Below, piece after piece: positions 52,601 through 61,640 of a stretch of 64,000 nucleotides of DNA. The stretch is taken from positions 310,001 through 374,000 of the forward strand of contig NZ_JBHULN010000005.1 in the NCBI RefSeq assembly GCF_042684525.1, given 5' to 3'. The translations under genes were made by a program, and so were the position numbers. The notes under the pieces were generated by a model, which saw nothing but the letters and a program-made list of their open reading frames with translations, made no database searches and was not told the DNA's origin. Position 1 is the first letter of the stretch; the number at the start of each line of letters is the position of its first letter. This stretch comes from Spirosoma soli. GTDB taxonomy: Bacteria > Bacteroidota > Bacteroidia > Cytophagales > Spirosomataceae.

Positions 52601-54695
52601 ACCGTATGGCAATGCTCCAATCCGGGTTACTACCCGCGCCATTGAATTAGCGAATCTGGCCCGGCTGGCTAATCAGGACACAACCCTGGCCAGTGGGCAG
52701 CTCAACGGTACCATTGTCGTACGCGATTATCTGGCCGAAGATAGTCAGCTGGCGTTTATCGGGTCCATTTACGTCGATAGTCTTCAGGCAATGAGTAAGC
52801 CGATTGGTAACCTGACCGCCCGTTTCCGAAATAATACCGATGGGCGTATCAACGTCAATACGTCCCTCGCCGGTCCTTATAACGATGCCACAATAACGGG
52901 TTTCTACAACCCCGAAAATGCCAAAGAAGCGCTCGACTTAGCCATCAGCCTCAAAAGATTAGATGCGCGCACGATTGAAGCCTTTAGCTTCGGCGAACTG
53001 CGGCAGGCCCGGGGTAAACTTACTGGCGAATTCAGCGTGGCTGGTGCCATTGACAATCCAAAATTAAACGGTAATGTCGCCTTCGATTCCGTGGCGTTTA
53101 ACATTAAGCAATTAAACGCCACATACCGCATCGATAACGAAAAGCTGGCGTTTGCGGGTCAGACGATAACGCTGAATGACTTCAACGTGCGCGATACACT
53201 CGGCCGAACCCTCACGACTGATGGCACAGTTGTCCTGAAAAATCTTCCTAACGCCACGTATAATCTACGCGTTCGGGCCGAGGAGTTCCAGGTATTAAAT
53301 GCCGCCCGAAAAGATAACGATTACGCCTACGGCCAAGCCGCCATTAGTGCTGATCTGCGCATTAAAGGAGCCGGTTCTAACGCGTCCATTAATGGAAAAG
53401 TCAAGCTCGAAGATGGAAGTAAAATATCCATCGTACTGCCTGATGAATCGTTAGGAGCCGATACCGGAGAAGGCGTGGTGGTTTTTGTCAATCACAGCGA
53501 CTCGTTAGCACTGGCGAAGTACTTATACCGTCCAAAACGCGACAGCCTGGCCCCACGCCTGGCCTTTGAAGAACTCAGTAACTCGACCATTTCGCTCGAC
53601 CTCGAAGCGGATGAGAAGTCGGAGCTTACTATTGTCGTCGACGAACTAAACGGCGACTACCTGCGGGCCCGGGGCAACGCTCAACTTAACGTAGGCGTAA
53701 ATGCGGCAGGGCAAATTACGGTGCTGGGCCGCTACGACGTAACGGAAGGTGAGTACTCGCTGACGTATCAGGTCTTGAAGCGTCAGTTTCAACTTCAGAA
53801 GGGTGGCTACATCCAGTTTACCGGCGATCCGCTCAAGGCGGACATTAACATGACCGCTATCTATAAGGTATCGGTTCCTCCCGCCGACTTAATTGGCAAT
53901 GAAACGACAAGCGCGGATGCTTCAGGTTCGGCAGCTCAGCGTAAATTACCGTTTGAGGTAGCGTTAACTATTAGCAATAATCTGGCCGCACCCAAGCTGG
54001 ACTTCGACATTCGGCTCCCCGAAGCTGAAGACGGTAGTTCGGGTGGTATTGCCTCAAACGCTTTTGCCACGACAATCGAAAATAAGCTAAAAACGCTTCG
54101 TCAGGATCAGTCACAGATCAACAAGCAGGTCTTTGCATTGCTAATTCTGAACCGGTTCCTGCCCGAAAATACGTCTGATTTCTTCTCGGGTAATAACAAC
54201 AGTGGCGGTTTAAACAACCAGGCTGAAAACCTGGCGCGTAACAGCGTTAGTAAACTGATCTCTGACCAGCTCGGGCGACTAGCTTCGGGCGTGCTCAAAG
54301 GCTTTGATGTTGACTTTAACTTGCTTTCTCAAACCGGTAGCGCCAACACGGGTGGCACAACCAACGGAGCCAGAACTGATTTGAACGTTGGTTTATCACG
54401 TAGTTTTCTGGCCGGACGGGTAACCGTGTCGGTGGGTAAAAACTTCGTGCTCGAAAACGCAGCTGGTGCCGCTACGTCGAACAACCAGGTATTCGACAAT
54501 TTATCGGCAAACTACAATGTCACCCGAGATGGCCGCTACGTCTTACGGGCGTACCGCCGTAACGATTACCAGGCCATTCTGGACGGCTATATTATTGAAA
54601 CGGGTGTTGGCTTCGTCATAACAGTGGATTACAATACGTTCTCAGACATATTCCAACGATCACCCAGCCCCACGCCTACGCCCACGGTAAACTGA
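49605..54695 (+). CDS. tamB: TamB-like envelope assembly protein
   Basis: The 1696-residue product has one N-terminal membrane anchor (about 8-30) and a very long beta-rich body with repeated short strands. It ends in the DUF490/TamB C-terminal domain with G-R-Y-D-V-T-E-G-E-Y-S-L-T-Y. Such AsmA/TamB proteins bridge the two membranes and are implicated in lipid transport and outer-membrane protein assembly. The TGA stop is 2 bases before the tamL ATG, so the two are translationally coupled. Confidence 0.92.
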   Translation: MSVSKSIIRVLFGLLALVLLLVGFVVLVATTPWGQGFVTKQVNSYLAKKIQSPFRIGRISYSIPDWIELEDVFFKTPKGDTLIDGGRMRVDLDMWGLLNNRVAINQVELERIRLNISRTLPDTSFNFQYILNAFDTGTAPEPSDTASTPLAINLTGITLKDVRIKYRDDVVGADVNASLDSLRANFKETDVDKSRYHLSDVTIDGLNAFTRLYEGLPTPPSPPSDPNDSLDIGLGKWQVNRAKWDVRVETADFKTQGSIGRLAMETDYFYLNGSKIGIRSLNLANADIAAVLTKPTRKATTTQPTATTATTTPGWQAKLSNVRFADNRLRFDDETAPRQKRGLDYGHLDLQNLGIDGRFLTYADLGSRGQLISGQLRNGRFRSTSGFVLQSLNGDVLYTDKTTSVTRLFVQTPTSLLRDQLVLRYDSLAQLSDPRFAKRVSVNVNLRQSRLSVDDVLQLAPFLADTPPFAGNRGGVFTANAQATGTLAALNLPRLEFAMLSGTRIRAKGRLTNVTDPERLGVDIDIQEGTTRLADINKLAPKGSIPPSIALPPALRLTGQLKGQLNDLILDANLNTDWGTASFDGRLAGFVSGKNQTYKGTLDLDNFDAGKWLKQTGTVGKLTGRATVDGRGIDVNTLTTRFDLNVQSAELSGYRYQNLDAEGNLTNGNLTLTGGLKDPNANLSLDIRSNLKGEFPSVEGQTVINELNLQPLKLYNDPLSLKGRILLDMASTDPAKPVGTVSVGDAVVTLSGKSYPIDSLYARLAANGTNKTVVAQVPGARVNLDGQFEYTQLYDIIAGEISKYIAIPALTYKRIPPPYAFTVGMKAYQNPLLQAFVPSLTSLDTVRLNAYLDNTRDTTLSATLRTGVVVYDTTTLQGSRVTLRGVGNQLNVNGRIDGVLYDGITVRQTNLTGTAANNQFRFAVINKDSVNQDLHGIAGTLSIVDSSYRFQFAKNGLLTNYQRWETDTTGFAQYGKDGVLVNNIRIEQDQQSLEITSTEPYGNAPIRVTTRAIELANLARLANQDTTLASGQLNGTIVVRDYLAEDSQLAFIGSIYVDSLQAMSKPIGNLTARFRNNTDGRINVNTSLAGPYNDATITGFYNPENAKEALDLAISLKRLDARTIEAFSFGELRQARGKLTGEFSVAGAIDNPKLNGNVAFDSVAFNIKQLNATYRIDNEKLAFAGQTITLNDFNVRDTLGRTLTTDGTVVLKNLPNATYNLRVRAEEFQVLNAARKDNDYAYGQAAISADLRIKGAGSNASINGKVKLEDGSKISIVLPDESLGADTGEGVVVFVNHSDSLALAKYLYRPKRDSLAPRLAFEELSNSTISLDLEADEKSELTIVVDELNGDYLRARGNAQLNVGVNAAGQITVLGRYDVTEGEYSLTYQVLKRQFQLQKGGYIQFTGDPLKADINMTAIYKVSVPPADLIGNETTSADASGSAAQRKLPFEVALTISNNLAAPKLDFDIRLPEAEDGSSGGIASNAFATTIENKLKTLRQDQSQINKQVFALLILNRFLPENTSDFFSGNNNSGGLNNQAENLARNSVSKLISDQLGRLASGVLKGFDVDFNLLSQTGSANTGGTTNGARTDLNVGLSRSFLAGRVTVSVGKNFVLENAAGAATSNNQVFDNLSANYNVTRDGRYVLRAYRRNDYQAILDGYIIETGVGFVITVDYNTFSDIFQRSPSPTPTPTVN

Positions 54696-54697
54696 TT

Positions 54698-57115
54698 ATG
54701 ATTGATCGTGTATTTAAACCTCTCATCGGTTCTTTAACTATCTCTCATGTACAGCGAGAGATCCGGTGGCTTTGTTTCCTGTCGCTGCTATCGCTCAATG
54801 CCTGCAACATTGCCAAGCACCTGCCCGCCAATGAGCGACTTTACACAGGAATCGATGTCGTTATCAACGCGGATTCAACGGTCTCTAAAAGCGATCAGTC
54901 GGCCGTTCAGACCCAACTGTTAGAGCTGGCCCGGCCCAAGCCTAACTCTCAGTTATTCGGTTATCCGTTTAAGGTCGGTCTCTACTACCTCTTTGGTGAA
55001 CCCAAAAAGCCAAAGGGTTTCCGCGCCTGGTTCCGACGTAAGTTTGGTCAGGAACCCGTGTTGGCCAGCGCTAAAGCCATTTCGTCGAACATTCCGATCT
55101 GGGAAGCGACGTTGCAGAACCAGGGGTACTTTGGCTCTCAGGTTACTGGGTCGTTAAAAGAAGAAGGCTATAAAGCACGAGGGGTTTATCAAGTCGATCT
55201 GAAAACTCGGTTCTATATTGATTCGGTAGCTTTCCAAAAAGATACAATTCCTGAGCTTCAGGAGTTGGTCAAAGCACTGAACGCATCGGCCCGCCGAACG
55301 ATCATCAAGAAAGGAAGTCCTTACAGCCTCGATAATATCAAGCTGGAGCAGGAACGGATTGGGCAAGCCATTAAACAGCGGGGATTCTTTTATTTTATAC
55401 CGAGTTACCTGATTACGTTGGCGGATAATGATACGGCCACCCACCGAACGACCCTGTATTTCGCGATTGAGCCGACAATGCCTACTGCGGCTGGCGTTCC
55501 TTATTCCATTCGCAACGTATTTATCTATCCCAACTATAACCTCTCGACCGCCCAGATTGATACCAATCGGCGTTTGGCTTATCAGTCTGACGAACGGTTC
55601 AGGATTGTCGATTCAACCCGACGCTTCGATCCCAGGCTGTTCCGCGATGTGGTAACGGTGCGGCCCGGTGCCCGCTACAATAGTCGACAGCAGGATTTAA
55701 CCCTGTCGCGGCTCACTAATGTAGGGGCGTTCAAATTTGTCCGGAACCGATTTGATCCGGCGGAGCAGGGTGATTCAGCTGTGCTGGACGTAAGCTACTT
55801 TCTGACGCCTGCCCCCGCCAAGTCGATGCGCCTGGAGTTAGATGGCACCTCGCGTTCTAACAACTTTAGCGGTACGCAGCTGATTGCCAGCTGGCGAGAC
55901 CGTAATGCCCTCCGACGTGCCGAGCTGCTTACCATAAATGCAACCGCCGGTATCGAATTTCAAATTGGTGGTGGAATTGAGGATCGAGCCACGAACTACC
56001 GATTTGGCCTAGATGCAACACTGAGCTTTCCACGGCTGGTAAGCCCGGTCAGCTTTAAGTACGACCAGCGCCAGGCTTTACCAAAAACTAACATAACGGC
56101 CGGGTATCAAACCATTATCCGTGGCGGGCTATACCGCATCAACTCATTCTACACAACGTTTGGCTATTCGTGGCGGCAGAACCAGCAGGTTGAACATACG
56201 TTTCAGCCGTTCAACGCAAACTATGTGTATGTGCCGTTGCCCGCCGGGGACCGGCTTTATGAGATTTTAGAGAGTGATACCGTGCCGAAGATTATAAAGG
56301 ATCAATACAATGCCATTCTATCATCTGGTCAACTTATCCTCAGTACATTATATACGTTTGCTTATAATTCACCAACCCGTTCTCAATCTCCAACGACGTA
56401 TCGTTTAACATTCAATGCTGAAGCGGCTGGAAATTTGGCTAGCTTGGTTTTTCGTAAGCCCATTCCTAATGATGATCGAAACGGTGTATTCAACGTTCCC
56501 TACGCGCAGTACCTTCGCTTTGACGTAGATGGGCGCTTATATCGTCGTTTAGGGGCAAATTTGACATGGGCCAACCGCGTGTTTGGAGGTTTAGGTATTC
56601 CGTACGGTAATTCAAATGGGTTCCAACTACCATTTACTAAGCAGTATTTCGTTGGGGGGAGTAACAGTATTCGTGCTTTTCGGCCAAGGGCTATTGGACC
56701 TGGTTTGTTCACGCGTGACACTCTTCGTAACATAGCTCCTTTTCAAGAGGGCGGAGGAGACATTCGACTTGAGGCCAATACAGAATTACGAGCAAAATTC
56801 AACAAGTATATAGAAGGAGCTGTCTTCGTCGATGCAGGTAATGTATGGACGTACTACAATGCAGCCCAGTTCTCTGAAGATGCCAGTGCATCTAAATTCA
56901 CTCCCGAATTCTATAAACAAATCGCTATTGGCACCGGGATTGGTATCCGCATTGACCTATCGTATTTCTTAATACGTCTTGATTTGGCAACGCCCCTCCG
57001 GAAACCGTACAAAACGAACGGTAGCGAGTGGGTCATTGACCAAATTGACTTCGAGAACCGCGATTGGCGTAAGCAGAATCTGGTATTCAACATCGGGGTC
57101 GGTTATCCATTTTAA
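54698..57115 (+). CDS. tamL: TamL, lipoprotein form of the TamA/BamA family
   Basis: The 805-residue product has a leader ending in L-S-L-N-A-C, so the N terminus is lipid-modified, as known for the Bacteroidota TamL. POTRA-like domains (about 40-390) precede an Omp85 barrel with F-V-G-G-S-N-S-I-R-A-F-R-P near residue 648 and a C-terminal aromatic. The segment from about 56260 to 56990, in the barrel, is much more AT-rich than the rest of the gene. It pairs with TamB. Confidence 0.92.
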   Translation: MIDRVFKPLIGSLTISHVQREIRWLCFLSLLSLNACNIAKHLPANERLYTGIDVVINADSTVSKSDQSAVQTQLLELARPKPNSQLFGYPFKVGLYYLFGEPKKPKGFRAWFRRKFGQEPVLASAKAISSNIPIWEATLQNQGYFGSQVTGSLKEEGYKARGVYQVDLKTRFYIDSVAFQKDTIPELQELVKALNASARRTIIKKGSPYSLDNIKLEQERIGQAIKQRGFFYFIPSYLITLADNDTATHRTTLYFAIEPTMPTAAGVPYSIRNVFIYPNYNLSTAQIDTNRRLAYQSDERFRIVDSTRRFDPRLFRDVVTVRPGARYNSRQQDLTLSRLTNVGAFKFVRNRFDPAEQGDSAVLDVSYFLTPAPAKSMRLELDGTSRSNNFSGTQLIASWRDRNALRRAELLTINATAGIEFQIGGGIEDRATNYRFGLDATLSFPRLVSPVSFKYDQRQALPKTNITAGYQTIIRGGLYRINSFYTTFGYSWRQNQQVEHTFQPFNANYVYVPLPAGDRLYEILESDTVPKIIKDQYNAILSSGQLILSTLYTFAYNSPTRSQSPTTYRLTFNAEAAGNLASLVFRKPIPNDDRNGVFNVPYAQYLRFDVDGRLYRRLGANLTWANRVFGGLGIPYGNSNGFQLPFTKQYFVGGSNSIRAFRPRAIGPGLFTRDTLRNIAPFQEGGGDIRLEANTELRAKFNKYIEGAVFVDAGNVWTYYNAAQFSEDASASKFTPEFYKQIAIGTGIGIRIDLSYFLIRLDLATPLRKPYKTNGSEWVIDQIDFENRDWRKQNLVFNIGVGYPF

Positions 57116-57122
57116 GGGAAAG

Positions 57123-57219
57123 GTTTAAACACAGAGTAAACGGAGGAAGGCACGGAGAGTACAGAGTTTTTTACTTCTCCGTGTTCTCTGTGAAACCTCC
57201 GTTCCCTCTGTGTTTAAAC
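57123..57219. repeat. CACAGAG-type inverted repeat, left of tesA
   Basis: The outer arm at 57123-57146 pairs with 57196-57219 with two mismatches. An inner arm around CACGGAGA pairs with TCTCCGTG. The element overlaps the tesA stop and can end transcription from both tamL and tesA. Sequences of this CACAGAG type recur at 57964-58060. Confidence 0.75.
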
Positions 57220-57942
57220 TCCTTTTTTCAGCACAGGCTGCAAAACTCCCCAGACCGTGTTCGCCACAATTTTATGGCCAGCAGGCGTCGGGTGAATACC
57301 ATCCGGCTGGTTCAGCCTCGGGATACCACCGACACCCTCGAGCAGGAATGGAATCAGCACCGCCTTATTTTTATCGGCAAGCTCTTTGAACAACTCCCGA
57401 AACTCCCGCGTGTACGTAGTACCCAGGTTTGGCGGAATCTGCATACCCGCCAGCACAATGGTCGCTTCGGGACTCTTCCGACGAACCGTATCCATGATGG
57501 CTTGCAGGTTTTCGCGGGTAGCCTTGAGCGGAAGACCCCGTAACCCATCGTTACCACCTAGTTCCAGCACGAACACAGCAACCGGCTGGCGCATTACCCA
57601 GCTGATCCGACTTCTGCCCCCGGCGGTGGTTTCTCCACTGAGGCCAGCATTAATAACCTGGTAATTCAACCCAGCGGAATCGATCTTCTGTCCAACTAAG
57701 GCCGGAAACGCTTGAGACGGTTCGACACCATAACCAGCGGTGAGGCTATTTCCGTAAAATAGGATGACCGGCTTCTTGGCCGTCGCAGCCGAACGAGACT
57801 CGGCCGACGTTGCCTGATTATCCGTAGCTGTCGATGTAGAGTTAGTCTTTGAGTCGGAGGAGCCGCAGCTGCAGACCGTTAAGAGCAACAGGAGGCCGCT
57901 TATCACGGAATACGACGTTTGCCTTATTCTTGAGAACTTCAT
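57214..57942 (-). CDS. tesA: TesA-like SGNH hydrolase lipoprotein
   Basis: From ATG 57942 the product has 242 residues and a lipobox near L-T-V-C-S-C. The SGNH signature is complete: Y-G-N-S-L-T (Ser nucleophile, Asn for the usual Asp of GDSL), the Gly of L-S-G-E-T, G-G-N-D, and D-G-I-H-P (catalytic Asp and His). Family members are lysophospholipases, arylesterases and thioesterases. The gene is divergent from ybbA-ybbP exactly as in E. coli tesA-ybbAP. Confidence 0.88.
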   Translation of the reverse strand: MKFSRIRQTSYSVISGLLLLLTVCSCGSSDSKTNSTSTATDNQATSAESRSAATAKKPVILFYGNSLTAGYGVEPSQAFPALVGQKIDSAGLNYQVINAGLSGETTAGGRSRISWVMRQPVAVFVLELGGNDGLRGLPLKATRENLQAIMDTVRRKSPEATIVLAGMQIPPNLGTTYTREFRELFKELADKNKAVLIPFLLEGVGGIPRLNQPDGIHPTPAGHKIVANTVWGVLQPVLKKGV

Positions 57943-57963
57943 TGTTTTTGTGTCAGTTTGTGA

Positions 57964-58060
57964 TATAAACGCAGAGTAAACAAAGTTTTCCACCGAGAAC
58001 ACAAAGAAAAGCCAAAACTTGGTGCTCTTTGTGAAAAACTCTGTCCGTTCTGTGTTTAAA
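57964..58060. repeat. CACAGAG-type inverted repeat, right of tesA
   Basis: ACGCAGAGTAAACAAAG and later GTTCTGTGTTTAAA share the sequence style of the element at 57123-57219. CACCGAGAACACAAAG partly pairs with the segment around GGTGCTCTTTGTG. The element occupies the divergent promoter region of tesA and ybbA. Confidence 0.6.
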
Positions 58061-58071
58061 ACAAACGTTTC

Positions 58072-58773
58072 ATGAGCATCTTACGCGTCGAGAATCTGAC
58101 CAAAACATACGCCAGCGGTGGCCGTGACCTGACCGTTCTACATAGCGTTAACTTCACGCTCGAACCCGGCGATACGTTTTCCATTGTGGGCCCATCGGGT
58201 AGTGGTAAAACGACACTCCTGGGCTTATGTGCTGGCTTAGACCGGGCGTCGTCGGGTAGCGTTTATCTAAATGACATTCGTTTGGATACGCTCAACGAAG
58301 ACCAACGGGCTGCCATCCGAAACCAGTACGTTGGCTTTATCTTTCAAAACTTCCAGCTACTGCCTACACTTACCGCCCTCGAAAACGTAATGGTTCCGCT
58401 GGAGCTACGTGGTGAGAAAGGCGCTCAGAAAACGGCGCAGGAACTACTCGATCGGGTTGGCTTAGGCCAGCGGGGGCACCACTACCCTACTCAACTATCG
58501 GGTGGTGAACAACAGCGTGTTTCGCTCGCTCGGGCATTCGCGAACCGGCCCAGGCTGCTTTTCGCCGATGAGCCCACCGGAAACCTTGACGCCGACACCA
58601 GCGCGACTGTAGTTGACTTACTATTCGAACTGAACCGCGAGGCTGGTACGACCCTTGTTCTGGTCACGCACGATCTGGAATTGGCCTCCCGAACTCAACG
58701 CATTATTCGTATCAAAGGCGGTACGGTTGTATCGGATTCCAAAGAGCGAAAGAGTGAGATAGTGAAAGAGTGA
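58072..58773 (+). CDS. ybbA: ABC transporter ATPase YbbA (LolD/MacB type)
   Basis: The 233-residue ATPase has Walker A G-P-S-G-S-G-K-T-T near residue 40, the signature L-S-G-G-E-Q-Q-R near 142 and L-L-F-A-D-E-P-T-G Walker B. It resembles LolD and MacB ATPases, which drive a mechanical rather than a channel-type cycle. It partners the permease encoded downstream and lies divergent from tesA. Confidence 0.92.
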   Translation: MSILRVENLTKTYASGGRDLTVLHSVNFTLEPGDTFSIVGPSGSGKTTLLGLCAGLDRASSGSVYLNDIRLDTLNEDQRAAIRNQYVGFIFQNFQLLPTLTALENVMVPLELRGEKGAQKTAQELLDRVGLGQRGHHYPTQLSGGEQQRVSLARAFANRPRLLFADEPTGNLDADTSATVVDLLFELNREAGTTLVLVTHDLELASRTQRIIRIKGGTVVSDSKERKSEIVKE

Positions 58774-58818
58774 TCAACTCCACTCATTCGCTCATTCACT
58801 CTTTCACTATCTCACTCT
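58751..58818. repeat. 23-bp perfect inverted repeat between ybbA and ybbP
   Basis: The arm at 58751-58773 pairs with 58796-58818 without mismatch around a 22-base loop. The left arm contains the ybbA stop and the right arm ends 2 bases before the ybbP ATG. It would form a strong mRNA hairpin in the operon. Confidence 0.85.
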
Positions 58819-58820
58819 CT

Positions 58821-61346
58821 ATGAACTTCTCCTGGCTTTTCAAAATGGCCTGGCGCGACAGCCGCCGGAGCCGACAGCGCCTACTGCTGTTTATGTCGGC
58901 TATTGTGCTGGGCATAGCAGCTCTGGTGGCGATTAACTCCTTCGGCGACAACCTCGCCCGTAGCATCGACGATCAGGCCCGCGAACTACTCGGCGCCGAT
59001 TTGACGCTCTCCTGGAATCGCGCTCCTTCGCGCAAAACGCAGCAACTCCTCAAGACAATCGGGCGCGATCGTGCTTATGAAGTATCGTTTGCGTCGTTAG
59101 TCTCAATTCCGAAAACCGGGGGCGTTCGCTTAGCGCAGGTAAAAGGATTGGAAGGCCGTTTTCCCTATTACGGCACCTGGGAAGTCCAGCCAGCGTCGGC
59201 TATTCAAACCTTTCGGCAGGCCAGCAGCCGCGTAGCCTTGGTTGACGATGCCCTGCTTGTTCAGCTGAATGCGCAACCCGGCGACTCCGTTAAGGTGGGT
59301 AATCTCTCGTTCCTGATTGCCGGTCGGGTGACTAAAACTCCCGGTCAAGCCGCCATTGCCGCCACGGTTGCCCCGACAGTATTCATTCCTAACCAATTTT
59401 TAGCGAACACGGGACTACTGCAGCGAGGCAGCCGGGTTAACTACAAATACTACTATCAATTCGCCCCCGGCACGGACGTTGACAAGTACCTTAAAACCAT
59501 TGCAGCCAGACTGGATAAAGATGGCGTAAACTCCGATACCATCGCCGAACGCAAACGCCAGACGGGCCGCTCGTTTGGCGACCTGACCAAGTACTTAAGC
59601 CTGGTGGCGTTTGTCGCTTTACTACTCGGCTGCGTAGGGGTGGCCAGCGCGGTTCAGTTATACGTCAAAGAGAAAGTAGCTTCGGTAGCTATTTTGCGTA
59701 CACTGGGGGCTAGCGGACGCCAGGCGTTACTTATTTATCTGCTTCAAACCGCGCTTATGGGTCTGATTGGTGCCACCATTGGTGCTTTGGTCGGGTCAGT
59801 AGTTCAGCTTGTCTTGCCACAGGTGTTTGGCAATTTCTTACCCGTTACGGTACAAACGACCTTGTCGGCACCAGCCATTTTAAGCGGCATCGGGACGGGC
59901 CTGCTTATTTCGGTTTTATTCGCCTTACTCCCCCTACTGGCCATTCGGAACGTATCGCCTTTGCGAACCCTCCGCACCTCCTACGAAGCTGATCTGAGCG
60001 GTCGTGATCCATTTCGGTGGTTGGTTTATCTGCTCGTTGTTGGGTTCATTATTGGCTTTGCCTACTTACAAACCCGAAACCTGACGCTCGCCTTTGGGTT
60101 TACGGGCGGATTAGCCTTGGCATTCGGCATTCTGACCGCCTTGGGTCTGGGCCTGATCTGGCTGGTACGCCGTTTCTTTCCGGCGTCCTGGAGTTACGTC
60201 TGGCGGCAAAGCCTGGCCAACTTATACCGACCCAATAACCAAACCCTCATTCTGGTAACCGCCATTGGTTTGGGCGCTTTCCTGATTGCTACGTTATACC
60301 TGACCCAAGGGTTACTCCTCGGCCGGGTGGAGCTGTCAGCCAGCGGCAAGCAGCCAAATATGGTCTTGTTCGACATTCAGAACGAGCAGCTTGCCGGAGT
60401 TCGTTCATTAGTCAATCAGCAGAAGCTACCGATTTTGCAGGAAGTCCCCGTTGTGACCATGCGCTTGAATGACATCAACGGGCGCACGGGAGACGCCATC
60501 CGAAAAGATACGTCGGCGAAGATTCCAAACTGGGCTTTCACTCGTGAGTACCGCGTTACGTATCGCGATTCGTTGATTTCGTCGGAGAAGCTGGCTTCAG
60601 GCAAAGGCCCCTATCAGGCCAACGGCAATGTGTATGTGTCCATTGAACAGGGCTTCCTCGACCGATTACATCTCAAACTTGGTGATACGCTTAACTTCAA
60701 CGTGCAGGGCGCTCCCATTCCAGTAATTGTTGGTGGCACTCGCGAGGTCGACTGGAACCGCGTTCAAACCAATTTTCTGCTTGTGTTTCCAAGTGGCGTA
60801 CTGGAACAGGCTCCTCAATTTCACGTTTTGATGACCCGGGTGCCCGACAACCAAACGTCGGCGGTGCTTCAGCGTGGTCTTGTGAGCCGCTTCCCGAACG
60901 TATCGGCCATTGATCTCGGCCTGATTCTGAAAACGGTGGATGAGATACTTGGCCAGATTTCGTTTGTCATTCGCTTTATGGCGCTGTTCAGCATCTTAAC
61001 CGGTTTATTGGTACTGGCCAGTTCGGTCGTTATCAGCAAATACCAGCGTCTGCGCGAGAGTGTTCTCTTACGCACCCTTGGTGCCAGCCGCAACCAGATT
61101 CTACGCATCACCGCGCTTGAATACGGTTTGTTGGGGCTGTTGGCGGCCCTGTCCGGCATTCTACTGTCGCTAGCCGGAACGTGGGCCCTGGCCCAGTTCG
61201 TTTTTGAAGTCCCTTACCGCCCCGATTTCTTGCCGTTAGTTGTCATTTCAGCCGTTGTTACGGTGCTAACCGTAGTAATTGGCGTTTTCAACAGCCGCGA
61301 GGTACTCGTCAGGCCACCGCTGGACGTGTTGCGTAGCGAAGTATAA
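58821..61346 (+). CDS. ybbP: YbbP-type ABC permease with two FtsX domains
   Basis: From ATG 58821 the product has 841 residues; an earlier start at 58770 lies in the inverted repeat. It has an N-terminal membrane helix, a periplasmic domain and three FtsX helices (about 260-390). A helical block, a second periplasmic part and a final FtsX domain (about 700-840) follow. YbbAP-TesA are thought to move and process hydrophobic molecules. The ATPase is encoded just upstream. Confidence 0.9.
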   Translation: MNFSWLFKMAWRDSRRSRQRLLLFMSAIVLGIAALVAINSFGDNLARSIDDQARELLGADLTLSWNRAPSRKTQQLLKTIGRDRAYEVSFASLVSIPKTGGVRLAQVKGLEGRFPYYGTWEVQPASAIQTFRQASSRVALVDDALLVQLNAQPGDSVKVGNLSFLIAGRVTKTPGQAAIAATVAPTVFIPNQFLANTGLLQRGSRVNYKYYYQFAPGTDVDKYLKTIAARLDKDGVNSDTIAERKRQTGRSFGDLTKYLSLVAFVALLLGCVGVASAVQLYVKEKVASVAILRTLGASGRQALLIYLLQTALMGLIGATIGALVGSVVQLVLPQVFGNFLPVTVQTTLSAPAILSGIGTGLLISVLFALLPLLAIRNVSPLRTLRTSYEADLSGRDPFRWLVYLLVVGFIIGFAYLQTRNLTLAFGFTGGLALAFGILTALGLGLIWLVRRFFPASWSYVWRQSLANLYRPNNQTLILVTAIGLGAFLIATLYLTQGLLLGRVELSASGKQPNMVLFDIQNEQLAGVRSLVNQQKLPILQEVPVVTMRLNDINGRTGDAIRKDTSAKIPNWAFTREYRVTYRDSLISSEKLASGKGPYQANGNVYVSIEQGFLDRLHLKLGDTLNFNVQGAPIPVIVGGTREVDWNRVQTNFLLVFPSGVLEQAPQFHVLMTRVPDNQTSAVLQRGLVSRFPNVSAIDLGLILKTVDEILGQISFVIRFMALFSILTGLLVLASSVVISKYQRLRESVLLRTLGASRNQILRITALEYGLLGLLAALSGILLSLAGTWALAQFVFEVPYRPDFLPLVVISAVVTVLTVVIGVFNSREVLVRPPLDVLRSEV

Positions 61347-61404
61347 AAAGGGGTGCGTCTCACCTGATTAATGACTTTCTTTGAGGTATATAAATCGGTA
61401 AACT

Positions 61405-61640
61405 ATGCGTGTTGCAGAAGCATTTGAAGATGTGGCCAGCAGTCTTGCTCAGTTAGTTCCTGATAAAATCATTACATTGAAAGCTCCACAAGCCATGTCG
61501 GCACGGGTCGAACAGCTCATCTCCCGTAAGAAAAATGAGCTAATTACACCCGAAGAAATAACAGAGCTGGAACAATTTTGGCGCTCGACTTATTTATTAG
61601 CCTAACTGAAGCACGCGCACGAATACTGCTGGCTTCGTGA
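61405..61640 (+). pseudogene. Frameshifted small partner of an HNH cassette
   Basis: The frame from ATG 61405 runs to TAA at 61603-61605, giving 66 residues with I-S-R-K-K-N-E-L-I-T-P-E-E. One extra T in the TTTT run near 61575 would restore L-D-L-F-I-S-L-T-E-A-R-A-R-I to a TGA at 61638-61640. That tail looks like the C terminus of the small proteins encoded before HNH nucleases. The restored stop overlaps the next start by GTGA. Confidence 0.6.
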
